From NCBI GenBank assembly GCA_024640565.1, contig JAHEET010000002.1:296220-360219 (forward strand): DNA of 64,000 bases, given 5' to 3'. Shown here one piece after another: positions 18,243 to 27,237 of this stretch (position 1 is the stretch's first letter; every line of letters begins with the position of its first letter). The stretch comes from Flavobacteriaceae bacterium. Its GTDB lineage: Bacteria > Bacteroidota > Bacteroidia > Flavobacteriales > Flavobacteriaceae. A program made the position numbers and the translations under genes. The notes under the pieces are model-generated. The model was not told the DNA's origin and did not search any database. It saw nothing but the letters and a program-made list of their open reading frames with translations.

Positions 18243-18300
18243 TGCGGGGGTAAAAATTATTAACAATTTTTTTATACCTTGGTTATCAAATTGTTGCCTT

Positions 18301-19400
18301 TTGGAAGAAGAGAAATTATTGGCAATCTTAGGGTTGCAAAGAAGCAAAGCTGTTGGTGATATTCTGGCCAAAAAACTCATTGTCCAGGTTGGAGATGTTG
18401 CACAAATTTTTAAGGAAAAAAAACTACGCTAGCAAAAATTAACGGTATAGGAGACCATGTTTTAAGGCACTTGTTTGACACGAGCAATATTTTAAAAGCA
18501 ACACAAGAATTACATTATATTCAAAAGAATAAGCTTCAATATTCTTATTTTCTTCAGGCTGATTATCCAAGAAACCTGCTACATTGTATTGATGCTCCAA
18601 TTCTTATTTTTAAAGATGGGAGTATTGATATTTCGAATGATAAAATCATATCAATTGTTGGAACAAGAAATATGAGTTCTTATGGCAGAGATTTTTGCAA
18701 CCAACTCCTCAAAGACTTGTCAATTTACAATCCTGTTATTGTAAGTGGTTTTGCCTACGGCGTTGATATTTGTGCTCACAAAGCTGCCATAAAAAACAAT
18801 TTACAAACGGTGGCTGTTTTAGCACATGGTTTTGAACACACCTATCCTAAAATACATAAAAAACACATTCATCAAGTCAATGAAAATGGGGGGTTTCTTA
18901 CCGAATTCTGGCACGATGACCCACCACAACGAGAAAATTTTTTAAAAAGAAATCGAATCGTTGCAGGCATATCAAAAGCAACAATTATTATAGAATCGGC
19001 AGAAAAAGGAGGGTCTTTGGTAACGGCGGATATTGCCAATTCTTACAATAGAGATTTCTTTGCATTGCCCGGAAGAGCTTCAGATATTTATAGCAAAGGA
19101 TGCAATGATTTGATAAAAAACAACAAAGCAGCCGTCCTTACTAATGCTTCAGACATTGTAAAAATGTTGAATTGGGATTTGCAAGAAAAACCGATATTAA
19201 CCCAAAAACAATTGTTTTTTGATTTGAATGAAAAGGAACAAAAAGTTTATGACCTTTTACATTTGAAAGGTCAACAAGATATCGATGCTATTTCTTTCGC
19301 ATCTAATATTCCAGTATTTCAACTTTCACCACTTTTGTTGCAATTGGAAATGAAAGGTGTTTTAAAACCTTTGCCGGGGAAGTTGTTTGAACTGATTTAA
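18301..19400 (+). pseudogene. dprA: DNA-processing protein DprA, interrupted by a one-base frameshift (or recoded)
   Basis: The ORF track starts at an internal TTG (18471), but the true N-terminus is upstream in another frame: from TTG 18301 it reads LEEEKLLAILGLQRSK..VGDILAKKL, runs into an A8 tract (18416-18423) and stops at TAG 18430. Reading one base back restores TTLAKINGIGDHVLRHLFD, the expected HhH segment, and the frame then runs to 19400 with the Rossmann signatures SIVGTRNMSSYGRDF, VSGFAYGVDICAHKAA and ALPGRASDIYSKGCNDLI, plus a C-terminal winged helix. With one base added the gene is 366 codons, normal for DprA. DprA loads RecA on incoming ssDNA in transformation. The tract A-AAA-AAA is also a classic -1 slippery heptamer, so expression by recoding is possible. 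Confidence 0.85.
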
Positions 19401-19415
19401 TTATCCTTATTTTTG
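19387..19415 (+). promoter_or_regulatory. Putative promoter of the conserved gene after dprA
   Basis: TTG, 18 bp, TATTTTTG: exact -7 consensus and good spacing, lying across the end of dprA. It makes the tracked TTG start at 19413 impossible for this transcript and favours ATG 19434. Confidence 0.6.
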
Positions 19416-19433
19416 AGAAAAATCAATAGAAAA

Positions 19434-20501
19434 ATGCCCGTAGAGAAAAAATTGATGTCTAAGAAAAAGCCAACATTTCCTATAAACGAAATGTTAGGAA
19501 AGTATTTATTGAAATACAATAGGACCATAAAGATCCCTATTTTTTATGATGACTTATTGCGTTTTCAAGGCTCAGTTACAGTGTATGATAAGAGTGATGA
19601 TGACACTCTTTGGATTCGAACCTATTATTCAGAATTTGATCGAAAAGAGATCGATAAGAGTTTAAAAAAAATATATACAATGTTGCATTCCGATGGGAAT
19701 GACGCAACCATTCCTTACTTAAATGTGGATGCTATTGATTATTGTACTTTTGGAAATTCGAAGCCATTTCGTATAAAAATTCGAAATATTTTAAATGATA
19801 ACTACACCTATTTTTATGTAAAAAAAGCTGATGCATCCCGTGTGTATGGCTTAGAATTAGAGCATATTTTATCTCCCCACAATATGAATTTTTTGGTCTA
19901 TAAAGACACTTTAATTGAAGAACATATCGCCGGAATTCCAGGAGACGATTTTATAAAAGATTTCTTACCAAAATGTACAGAAGCTGAAAAATCTCAAATT
20001 GCCAAAGAGTTTATAAAGTTTAAAGAACGTTGCCTTGTGCGTTTGCTGGGTGATATGCGTTCGTACAATTATGTGATTATTCCCACACATGATTTTGATC
20101 AAATTATTTATAAGATTAGAGCCATCGATTTTGACCAACAATCTTTTGAAGGAAACTTAAAAGTCTATAACCTTCAGTTTATGAAAGAGAACTTCAAGAT
20201 CGTAGAAATGGTGAGTAAAAAATTAGACAACAATTCCATTCAGCAGTATAAAGTAGAAGAACGTTCTTTTATGGCAAAAAGAATGATTGCTGCACCAAGA
20301 AGAACGGCAAGGTTGATTAAATGTATGCAGCAGGATACCATTTCTTTTTCAGAAAATGTTCAATTATTAAAAAAGCATTTGATAAAATATGTAGGAGATG
20401 TGAAGTTTAAAGATTGTGAAAATATGGGAGAGGTCTTAGAAACCATTCTCGATTTTGTAAAGCGAAACTATCTGGACATTAGCAACAAAGAGTTGTTTTA
20501 A
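19434..20501 (+). CDS. Conserved protein of unknown function, possible kinase-like fold
   Basis: About 355 residues from ATG 19434 (ATG 19455 is an alternative); the tracked TTG start lies inside a promoter. No signal peptide or membrane helix. I do not recognise a named family. Around residues 205-250 LLGDMRSYNYVII then IRAIDFDQQSFEG resembles the catalytic-loop DxxxxN and DFD metal site of aminoglycoside-phosphotransferase/protein-kinase folds, and EEHIAGIPGDDFI could be a lid-like loop. This is a suggestion from spacing only. It lies between dprA and the EamA gene, whose 3' end converges 7 bp away. Confidence 0.6.
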   Translation: MPVEKKLMSKKKPTFPINEMLGKYLLKYNRTIKIPIFYDDLLRFQGSVTVYDKSDDDTLWIRTYYSEFDRKEIDKSLKKIYTMLHSDGNDATIPYLNVDAIDYCTFGNSKPFRIKIRNILNDNYTYFYVKKADASRVYGLELEHILSPHNMNFLVYKDTLIEEHIAGIPGDDFIKDFLPKCTEAEKSQIAKEFIKFKERCLVRLLGDMRSYNYVIIPTHDFDQIIYKIRAIDFDQQSFEGNLKVYNLQFMKENFKIVEMVSKKLDNNSIQQYKVEERSFMAKRMIAAPRRTARLIKCMQQDTISFSENVQLLKKHLIKYVGDVKFKDCENMGEVLETILDFVKRNYLDISNKELF

Positions 20502-20508
20502 AGAAAAG

Positions 20509-21364
20509 CTATTTTTTATTCCTGACACTTTCAATAACAACCGTCAATAAAATCAATCCACCTCCAATATACGTATTGTAATTTGGGATTTCATTTAAAA
20601 ACAGGACGGCCAAACCAATGCCAAAAATAGGTTGCAAACTACTAATAATGGTTGTAGTAGTAGCCGAGAAAGACTTTAAGGAATGCAACATCAGGCTGTG
20701 CCCAATGGCAGTGGTTACAAGTGCCAATAAGATCAAAAAAGGAAGCTGACTTTGCAGTCCGCTAAGATCCATGAAAAACAGCGTTGGTAAGAGTAAAATT
20801 GTAATAATAACCGTTTGATAAAACATGAGCATGGTTCCGTTATAATTGGCAACATGTTTTTTAAGATCAGGATTCGAATGGCATAGCAAAGTGCCGAAAA
20901 CACACCAAATAAAATTCCTTTTACTTGGGAGTTTTTCAAATTAAAATCAGGCACTAAAAAAGAAAGCCCTCCTAGAATAAGAAGCCCTAAAACAAGGTGT
21001 ATGGGGTTAAATTTTCTTTTAGAAACAAGGGTTCTAACAATGCCGTTAGCATGGGGAAAGTATACAGCGACAAGATACCTAGCGCAACGTTGGAAAGTTT
21101 TAAAGCATAAAAATAAGTTATCCAGTGTACTGCCATAAATACACCACTTATAAAAAAAGGGAGGTATTCTTTTTTTGCGTGGATGTGAAGACTGATTTTT
21201 TTGTAGGTACAGTAAACATATAAAAAGACCATGGCCAGCGATGCCCGAAACCATATAATGATTTCAGTAGGAAGTGCAATGTACTTGCCTAAGACCCCAG
21301 AGGTACTTATAAATAGGGTTGCTAATAATAAGCTGGAAATGTTTTTGAGGCTAGAATTTTGCAA
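20509..21364 (-). pseudogene. EamA/DMT-family transporter, broken by two one-base deletions
   Basis: Three partial ORFs in three minus-strand frames read as one transporter. Frame 1 (from TTG 21364) ends around PMLTALLEPLFLK, frame 2 continues FNPIHLVLGLLILGGLSFLVPDF to ALCYAIR, and frame 3 gives HVANYNGTMLMFYQT to the stop. The joins fall in short A runs on the coding strand: 21012-21015 (4 A where 5 are needed) and 20857-20862 (6 A where 7 are needed). The span is 856 bp; adding two bases gives 286 codons, normal for a ten-helix EamA permease (export of small metabolites). It starts 3 bp after the mfd stop, in the same operon. Confidence 0.85.
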
Positions 21365-21367
21365 GAC

Positions 21368-24300
21368 TTATATTTTTTGTAAAATGCTCAAAGCTGTTTT
21401 TACAGAGTCAATTTTTATAAAAGTGATTAGCAAACGCAATCCATTTTTAGTTTCTTTTTCTTTCATAACACAACTTTTACCATTTTGCTGCACGTATTTT
21501 ATTATTTTCGTGAAGGCTTCGGTTTGATAAAAATCACTCTGTTGATTTGCAACAAAATAGCCAAGCATTCTTTTCTTTTTTAAAATAATTTTCTCCAAAC
21601 CTAAGGCTTTTGCGAACCATTTTATTCTCACAGAATTCAAAAGGTCACTCACTTCATTAGGTATTTTTCCAAAACGATCTACGATTTCTGTTTCAAAAAT
21701 GGCCAATGCTTCTTCAGTTTCAAGGCTTCCTAACTTGTTGTACAAGCTCAATCTCTCTGTAATTGAATTCACGTAATCATCCGGAAATAAAATTTCAAAA
21801 TCAGTGTCAATTTGCACTTCTTTTACAAATTCTTTTGGCTTGGAAAGATCGTTTGGGTACAACTCTTTAAATTCGTTTTCTTTTAGCTCTTCGATGGCTT
21901 CTTTCAGAATTTTTTGATAGGTGTCAAACCCAATGTCATTGATAAAACCACTTTGTTCACCACCTAATAAATCTCCAGCACCACGAATTTCTAAATCTTT
22001 CATTGCAATGTTAATTCCGCTTCCTAAATCAGAAAACAATACCAACGCTTCAATTCGTTTTCTTGCATCATCTGTCATCAAATGATAGGGAGGGGTAATA
22101 AAGTAGCAGAAGGCTTTCTTGTTTGAACGCCCAACTCTACCCCGCATTTGGTGCAAGTCAGACAGGCCAAAATTATTGGCATTATTTATGAAAATAGTAT
22201 TTGCATTTGGTACATCCAAACCACTTTCTATAATCGTTGTAGATACCAAAACATCAAATTCATTGTTCATAAACCCGAGCATTAATTCTTCTAGTTTTTT
22301 GCCATCCATTTGCCCATGACCAACTTTAATGGTTGCCGATGGAACCAAGCGCTGAAGCAGTCCTGCAACCTCCTTGATGTTTTCTATTCGATTATGAATA
22401 AAGAATACCTGTCCTCCTCGAGAGATTTCGTAAGAAATAGCATCTCGAATAGCTTCTTCGTTAAAACGAATTACATTGGTATCTATAGGATGTCTGTTTG
22501 GTGGTGGTGTTTTTATTACTGACAAATCCCTCGCTGCCATCAAACTAAATTGCAAAGTTCTAGGGATAGGCGTTGCAGTCAATGTCAAGGTATCTACATT
22601 TTCTTTTATCGTTTTGAGTTTGTCTTTAACCGCGACGCCAAATTTTTGTTCCTCATCGATTATTAACAATCCTAAATCTTTAAACGCAATTCGTTTGTTT
22701 GTCAATTGATGTGTGCCAATAATGATATCAACTTCGCCACGCTGAACGCCTTCTATAACTGCTGTTTTTTGCTTCGCAGTTCGAAATCGATTCAAATAAT
22801 CTATTTTTATTGGGAAGCCTTTTAATCGTTCAGAAAAGGTTTTAAAATGTTGAAAAGCCAAAATGGTCGTAGGGACCAAAACGGCGACTTGTTTTCCGTT
22901 ATCTACTGCTTTAAAGGCAGCTCTAACTGCTACTTCTGTCTTTCCGAAACCAACATCACCACAAATCAAACGATCCATGGGTTGTTCCTTTTCCATGTCT
23001 TTTTTTATGTCCTGTGTTGCAGAAAATTGATCGGGGGTGTCTTCATACATAAAACTTCCTTCCAATTCATGTTGCATGTGGGTATCAGGCCCATAAGCAA
23101 CGCCCTTTTGAAGTTTTCTTTTTGCGTATAATTGAATCAAATTAAAGGCAATGTGTTTGACTCTTGCTTTTGTTTTTTGCTTGATTTTTTTCCAAGCCCC
23201 AGAACCTAATTTATAAACTTTTGGCGGTTTTCCGTCTTTGCCATTAAATTTTGAAATTTTATGTAGTGAGTGAATACTTACATATAAAATATCTCTATCT
23301 CCATAGACCAGTTTTATGGCTTCTTGTTTTTTGCCATCTACATCAATTTTTTGTAGGCCTCCAAACTTTCCAATTCCATGGTCCATATGGGTTACATAAT
23401 CTCCGATTTCTAATTTATTTAATTCTTGCAGAGTGATGGCTTGCTTCTTTGCATATCCATTTTTTAATTTAAATTTATGGTACCGCTCAAAAATTTGATG
23501 ATCGGTGTAGCAAACGAGTTTTGTATGAACGTCAACAAAGCCTTGATACAACGGAAAAACAATAGTTTCGTAATGGACTTCAGATGTAGCATCGTCAAAA
23601 ATATCATGAAATCGATTGGCTTGTTGCTCGTTGGCACAAAAGATATAATTGGTAAAACCGGCCTTATGGTATTCGTTTAAGTTTTCTATCAATAAAGGAA
23701 ACTGCTTGTTAAATGAAGACTGTGGAAGCGTATCAAATGCGATCTCATTATTGTTGTCATGGTCTAATTTGTCGAGGTTTTTTTCGTTTCCGAAATTCAC
23801 CAAAGAGAAGTCGCGCAATTGTTTTGTTATAAAGGCACCATTACAAAATAAATCGATTGGTTTTGCGTGTTTTATTTCTTTGGATAAGTTGTTGAAAGCT
23901 TCCTCGGCTTTTGTGTAAAATACATCTAGCCTTCCCGTAAGTAATTCTTTATTTTTTAAAAAAACAGCCGTCTTTCCTGGAATGTATTTTAAAAAACTCT
24001 CTCTACTTTCTTGTAGGGTTTTGTTCTCAATGTTTGGAATGATTGCTATTTTGGTGAGCTTTTCTTTAGACAATTGCGTGGCAACGTCAAAAGTTCGAAT
24101 ACTGTCTATCTCGTCTCCAAAAAATTCAATTCGATACGGTTCGTCGTTTGAAAAAGAAAAGACATCAATAATTCCTCCTCTTACAGAGAAATCGCCCGGT
24201 TCAGTAACAAAATCGACACGTTTAAATTTGTATTCAAATAGCATTTCGTTTGCAAAATCTAAAGATAAATTTTCTCCAACAGTAACCTTTAGGGTGTTTT

Positions 24301-24718
24301 TTTCTAATTCTTTTTTTGTGACTACTTTTTCAAATAATGCCGTTGGATAGGTAATAATTATTGCTGGTTTTTTTCTGGAATTAATTTGATTTAAAACCTC
24401 CGAACGCAACAGTACGTTTGCATTATCGGTTTCTTCAATTTGGTAGGGTCTTCGATACGAACTAGGATAAAAAAGCACATTCTTATCTCCTAAAAGTTGC
24501 TCCAAATCATTTAGGTGATATGCAGCTTCTTCTTTATTGTCAAAAATTAAAAGGTAGGGCCTGTTTGTTTTTTTAAAAGTTTCAGCGATCACAAAAGAAA
24601 ATGAAGAGCCCACTAAATTCCTCAATTGAAGAGAAGTTTTGTCTTGTTCAAACGCTTTAATGATCTGCGAAATATTCGCAGACTTTTGATACTGATCTAC
24701 AATGTTCTGTTTGCTCAA
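21368..24718 (-). CDS. mfd: Transcription-repair coupling factor Mfd
   Basis: 1116 residues, close to full length. The N-terminal UvrB-like part is present. The CarD-like RNA-polymerase-binding domain lies around 440-510 (LEIGDYVTHMDHGIGKFGG), followed by the SF2 translocase with Walker A CGDVGFGKTEVA, DEEQ in LLIIDEEQKFGV, TATPIPRTL and the TRG-like QMRGRVGRS region, then the C-terminal regulatory domain. It removes RNA polymerase stalled at lesions and recruits UvrA. The start is TTG, 17 bp downstream of an exact -7 element. The EamA gene follows after 3 bp. Confidence 0.97.
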   Translation of the reverse strand: MSKQNIVDQYQKSANISQIIKAFEQDKTSLQLRNLVGSSFSFVIAETFKKTNRPYLLIFDNKEEAAYHLNDLEQLLGDKNVLFYPSSYRRPYQIEETDNANVLLRSEVLNQINSRKKPAIIITYPTALFEKVVTKKELEKNTLKVTVGENLSLDFANEMLFEYKFKRVDFVTEPGDFSVRGGIIDVFSFSNDEPYRIEFFGDEIDSIRTFDVATQLSKEKLTKIAIIPNIENKTLQESRESFLKYIPGKTAVFLKNKELLTGRLDVFYTKAEEAFNNLSKEIKHAKPIDLFCNGAFITKQLRDFSLVNFGNEKNLDKLDHDNNNEIAFDTLPQSSFNKQFPLLIENLNEYHKAGFTNYIFCANEQQANRFHDIFDDATSEVHYETIVFPLYQGFVDVHTKLVCYTDHQIFERYHKFKLKNGYAKKQAITLQELNKLEIGDYVTHMDHGIGKFGGLQKIDVDGKKQEAIKLVYGDRDILYVSIHSLHKISKFNGKDGKPPKVYKLGSGAWKKIKQKTKARVKHIAFNLIQLYAKRKLQKGVAYGPDTHMQHELEGSFMYEDTPDQFSATQDIKKDMEKEQPMDRLICGDVGFGKTEVAVRAAFKAVDNGKQVAVLVPTTILAFQHFKTFSERLKGFPIKIDYLNRFRTAKQKTAVIEGVQRGEVDIIIGTHQLTNKRIAFKDLGLLIIDEEQKFGVAVKDKLKTIKENVDTLTLTATPIPRTLQFSLMAARDLSVIKTPPPNRHPIDTNVIRFNEEAIRDAISYEISRGGQVFFIHNRIENIKEVAGLLQRLVPSATIKVGHGQMDGKKLEELMLGFMNNEFDVLVSTTIIESGLDVPNANTIFINNANNFGLSDLHQMRGRVGRSNKKAFCYFITPPYHLMTDDARKRIEALVLFSDLGSGINIAMKDLEIRGAGDLLGGEQSGFINDIGFDTYQKILKEAIEELKENEFKELYPNDLSKPKEFVKEVQIDTDFEILFPDDYVNSITERLSLYNKLGSLETEEALAIFETEIVDRFGKIPNEVSDLLNSVRIKWFAKALGLEKIILKKKRMLGYFVANQQSDFYQTEAFTKIIKYVQQNGKSCVMKEKETKNGLRLLITFIKIDSVKTALSILQKI

Positions 24719-24735
24719 CGAACTATATTTTTATA

Positions 24736-24743
24736 CAAATGTA
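24736..24743 (-). promoter_or_regulatory. Putative -7 element of mfd
   Basis: Minus strand reads TACATTTG (TAnnTTTG) 17 bp upstream of the TTG start; it supports that start codon. No good -33 TTG is visible. Confidence 0.45.
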
Positions 24744-24857
24744 AGCTCTATAATGATAAAAAACCATTTTCAATTTTATTTTCTATTCAAATAGAATATA
24801 TTTACAATCTTTAAGTTGCATTCCTTAACGAAATACTACCAATCAATACCAAATTCA

Positions 24858-25412
24858 ATGATGAGAAACAAAAACTTGCTGTTTACAATAGTTGTATTCA
24901 TGTTTACATTTTCTTTCTGTGCGCAAAGTGAAGACAGCAAATGGACTGCCGGAGTAAGTTATGCACTCGCGAAATATACACCGGAGCAATCAAAACTTTT
25001 AGGCTATCAATTTGTGCATCAATTCCCAAGACTCGATGTTTCTCGACATTTGGCGGGTGGATTTTCATTGAATGCTGCACTAGCTGCAGGTCAGATTATT
25101 GATCCACAGCTTAATGAGTATTTGACATTAGATGCCACGATTCGGTATGATTTTAACCGATCAGATGATAATGCAGTTCCTTACTTGTTGTTGGGCGTAA
25201 GTTCTATTAACGCATTAATAACTTCCCCTACTATAAATTTTGGTGCCGGAAATACGCTCTGGTTTTCTCAACAATATGGGGTTAATTTTCAAGCCATGCT
25301 CCGATATTCATCGGATAAAACGTATTTGCAAAAATCACACAAATATTTTTCTGTAGGGATTGTTTATAGCTTTGTGCCAAGATCTTTGGTTTCAAGAATT
25401 TGGGGGCGATAA
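24858..25412 (+). CDS. Small outer-membrane beta-barrel protein
   Basis: About 184 residues from ATG 24858 or 24861, which begin a good signal peptide (NKNLLFTIVVFMFTFSFCAQ); the tracked TTG at 24816 adds residues before it. The mature part alternates hydrophobic residues in strand pattern and ends in aromatic-rich barrel strands (FSVGIVYSF). It resembles the N-terminal barrel of OmpA-like proteins, as the two OmpA-family genes at 31.7 and 32.4 kb do, but lacks a peptidoglycan-binding domain. Role unknown; likely a structural or porin-like outer-membrane protein. Confidence 0.7.
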   Translation: MMRNKNLLFTIVVFMFTFSFCAQSEDSKWTAGVSYALAKYTPEQSKLLGYQFVHQFPRLDVSRHLAGGFSLNAALAAGQIIDPQLNEYLTLDATIRYDFNRSDDNAVPYLLLGVSSINALITSPTINFGAGNTLWFSQQYGVNFQAMLRYSSDKTYLQKSHKYFSVGIVYSFVPRSLVSRIWGR

Positions 25413-25459
25413 CTAATATTTAAAAGGCAAGTATTTTTATTTGAGCTTATTTTGAAGCC

Positions 25460-25483
25460 AATTTTTAGGCGTATCTAAAAATT
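25460..25483 (+). promoter_or_regulatory. Palindromic operator, probable MntR/DtxR box
   Basis: Perfect inverted repeat AATTTTTAG-N6-CTAAAAATT, 9-bp arms. The core TTTAGGC..CTAAA is of the kind bound by DtxR/MntR-family repressors. It covers the region just upstream of the -7 element of the adjacent MntR-like gene (about -60 to -37 from its start), an ideal place for metal-dependent autorepression. Confidence 0.7.
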
Positions 25484-25507
25484 ATTTTTTATTACCAGTA
25501 ACTTCAT

Positions 25508-25515
25508 TACTTTTG
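25508..25515 (+). promoter_or_regulatory. -7 element of the MntR-ZIP operon
   Basis: TACTTTTG, an exact TAnnTTTG match. Only 4 bp separate it from the GTG start, so transcription should begin at or next to the start codon (leaderless mRNA). Confidence 0.55.
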
Positions 25516-25519
25516 TTCC

Positions 25520-26185
25520 GTGTATACGCAAACAGAAGAAAATTATCTAAAAGCCATTTTTCATTTAAGTGAAATTTCATCTACAGGAATTTCTACAAAT
25601 GCTATCGCAAAAAAAATGGCCACAAAACCTTCTTCTGTCACCGATATGGTGCAGAAACTTTCTGAAAAAAAAGTGATTCATTACAAAAAGTATCAAGGGG
25701 TATTATTGACTTCTTATGGAAGAAAAATAGCCGCAAGCATTGTAAGAAAACACCGATTGTGGGAAGTTTTTTTAGTAGAAAAATTAAACTTTTCATGGGA
25801 CGAAGTACATGAAGTTGCAGAGCAGTTAGAGCACATTAAATCGCCCAAATTAACCAATGAATTGGATACGTTCTTAGGATTTCCAAAACAGGATCCACAC
25901 GGTGATCCAATTCCAGATAAAGAAGGAAACTATGATCTTTTAGAAAAAAAACTACTAGCTACTTTAGGTCTTGGTCAAAGCGGAATATGTGTTGGTGTGA
26001 ACGACTCTTCCTCAGATTTTTTACAGTTTTTAGACAAACAAAAAATTGCTTTAGGCTATGAAATAAAAGTCGTAGGGAAAGAGCCTTTTGACGGTTCTAT
26101 GCAGCTACAAATTTCCAATAGAGAATTTTCAATTTCAAATAAGATCGCCAATAATTTATACATCAAGATCCTTCCTGGGTCATAA
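25520..26185 (+). CDS. mntR: DtxR/MntR-family metal-dependent repressor
   Basis: 221 residues. The winged helix-turn-helix is at 1-65 (TEENYLKAIFHL, TNAIAKKMATKPSSVTDMVQKL), the metal-binding/dimerisation domain at 66-140 (KHRLWEVFLVEKL, EVHEVAEQLEHI, and FPKQDPHGDPIP), then a C-terminal FeoA/SH3-like domain. It should bind Mn2+ or Fe2+ and repress uptake genes. GTG 25520 is chosen because the HTH begins at the very N-terminus and no earlier start fits. A 24-bp palindrome lies in the promoter, and the ZIP transporter gene follows after 18 bp, which argues for Mn/Zn uptake control. Metal identity is inferred. Confidence 0.88.
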   Translation: MYTQTEENYLKAIFHLSEISSTGISTNAIAKKMATKPSSVTDMVQKLSEKKVIHYKKYQGVLLTSYGRKIAASIVRKHRLWEVFLVEKLNFSWDEVHEVAEQLEHIKSPKLTNELDTFLGFPKQDPHGDPIPDKEGNYDLLEKKLLATLGLGQSGICVGVNDSSSDFLQFLDKQKIALGYEIKVVGKEPFDGSMQLQISNREFSISNKIANNLYIKILPGS

Positions 26186-26203
26186 ATACAATAAGAAAAG
26201 AGC

Positions 26204-27040
26204 ATGAGTACTTTCGATCAATTAGTTGCATTTGCAAAAGAACACCCCATATTAGCGGCATTATATGCCTCCCTTTTTACATGGGGATTAACCGCCTTAG
26301 GGGCTGCTTTGGTGTTCTTCTTTAAAAAAATGAACAGAGCCGTCTTAGACGGGATGCTTGGTTTTACAGGAGGTGTTATGGTGGCTGCAAGTTTTTGGAG
26401 TTTGTTGGCGCCAGCGATAGAGAATAGTCCGGGAGAAGGTTTTTTGAAGGTATTGCCCTCGGCAATCGGTTTTGCATTGGGTGCTTTGGCCTTGTTTGGA
26501 ATGGATAAAATCTTACCACATCTCCATATCAATTTTAAAGAAAGTGAAGCTGAAGGGGTAAAAACAGAATGGCACAAAACCACCCTATTGGTTTTGGCAA
26601 TTACCTTGCACAACATACCAGAGGGACTGGCAGTTGGTGTTTTATTTGGCGCCGCATCTACTTTGGTTGGTGCAGAGCAAACAGAAATGATTATTGCAGC
26701 AATTTCTTTGGCAATTGGTATTGGAATTCAAAATTTTCCAGAAGGGTTTGCAGTTGCAATGCCTTTACGAAGACAAGGAGCAAGTAGACTAAAAAGTTTT
26801 TGGTTTGGACAATTGTCTGCCGTGGTAGAGCCTGTGGCTGCAGTTTTAGGAGCACTGGCTGTTGCGTTCTTTACCCCAATTTTACCTTATTCATTGGCAT
26901 TTGCAGCTGGCGCAATGATTTTTGTAGTGGTAGAAGAAGTAATTCCGGAAACACAACGCGATAAGTATACAGACATTGCGACACTTGGATTTATAGGTGG
27001 GTTTATTGTGATGATGTGTTTGGACGTTGGACTGGGATAG
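26204..27040 (+). CDS. ZIP-family metal transporter
   Basis: 278 residues, about eight membrane helices. It has the two ZIP metal-site helices: LAITLHNIPEGLAVGV (HNxPEG) and GIGIQNFPEGFAVAMPL, and a helix VVEPVAAVLGALA, resembling the GufA/ZupT branch. It imports divalent metals (Zn, Mn or Fe) across the inner membrane. The gene is 18 bp downstream of the MntR-like gene in one operon under the palindromic operator; this favours manganese among the possible metals. The next 197 bp, up to the helicase gene, contain no gene or clear terminator that I can support. Confidence 0.92.
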   Translation: MSTFDQLVAFAKEHPILAALYASLFTWGLTALGAALVFFFKKMNRAVLDGMLGFTGGVMVAASFWSLLAPAIENSPGEGFLKVLPSAIGFALGALALFGMDKILPHLHINFKESEAEGVKTEWHKTTLLVLAITLHNIPEGLAVGVLFGAASTLVGAEQTEMIIAAISLAIGIGIQNFPEGFAVAMPLRRQGASRLKSFWFGQLSAVVEPVAAVLGALAVAFFTPILPYSLAFAAGAMIFVVVEEVIPETQRDKYTDIATLGFIGGFIVMMCLDVGLG

Positions 27041-27237
27041 AAAGAAATTCTTTTTTTTAGCACTGGACACGATTCCTAATCAAATTAGAAAGCCCATCGT
27101 TTTTGACTACAACGCTGTTTTTTACTTAAAAACAATGTTGTCTTTGTCCTTATTTGTGGAATTTATTTTGAGTATAGATTCGTGAAATCACGATAAATTT
27201 TACTTAAATTCGTACAATTCATCGCTAATAATAAATT

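Noticed and set aside
18183-18380. Minus-strand ORF upstream of dprA
   Set aside because: It is antisense to the true dprA N-terminus and partly to the SPOR start; no family resemblance.
20733-21254. A 173-residue minus-strand ORF inside the EamA region
   Set aside because: Only its middle part is real coding sequence (the second frame of the split EamA gene); its ends are out-of-frame translation.
27041-27237. 197-bp spacer between the ZIP and helicase genes
   Set aside because: Searched for tRNA, small ORF, terminator and promoter; only a weak AAAGAA/TTCTTT repeat with a one-base loop was found.
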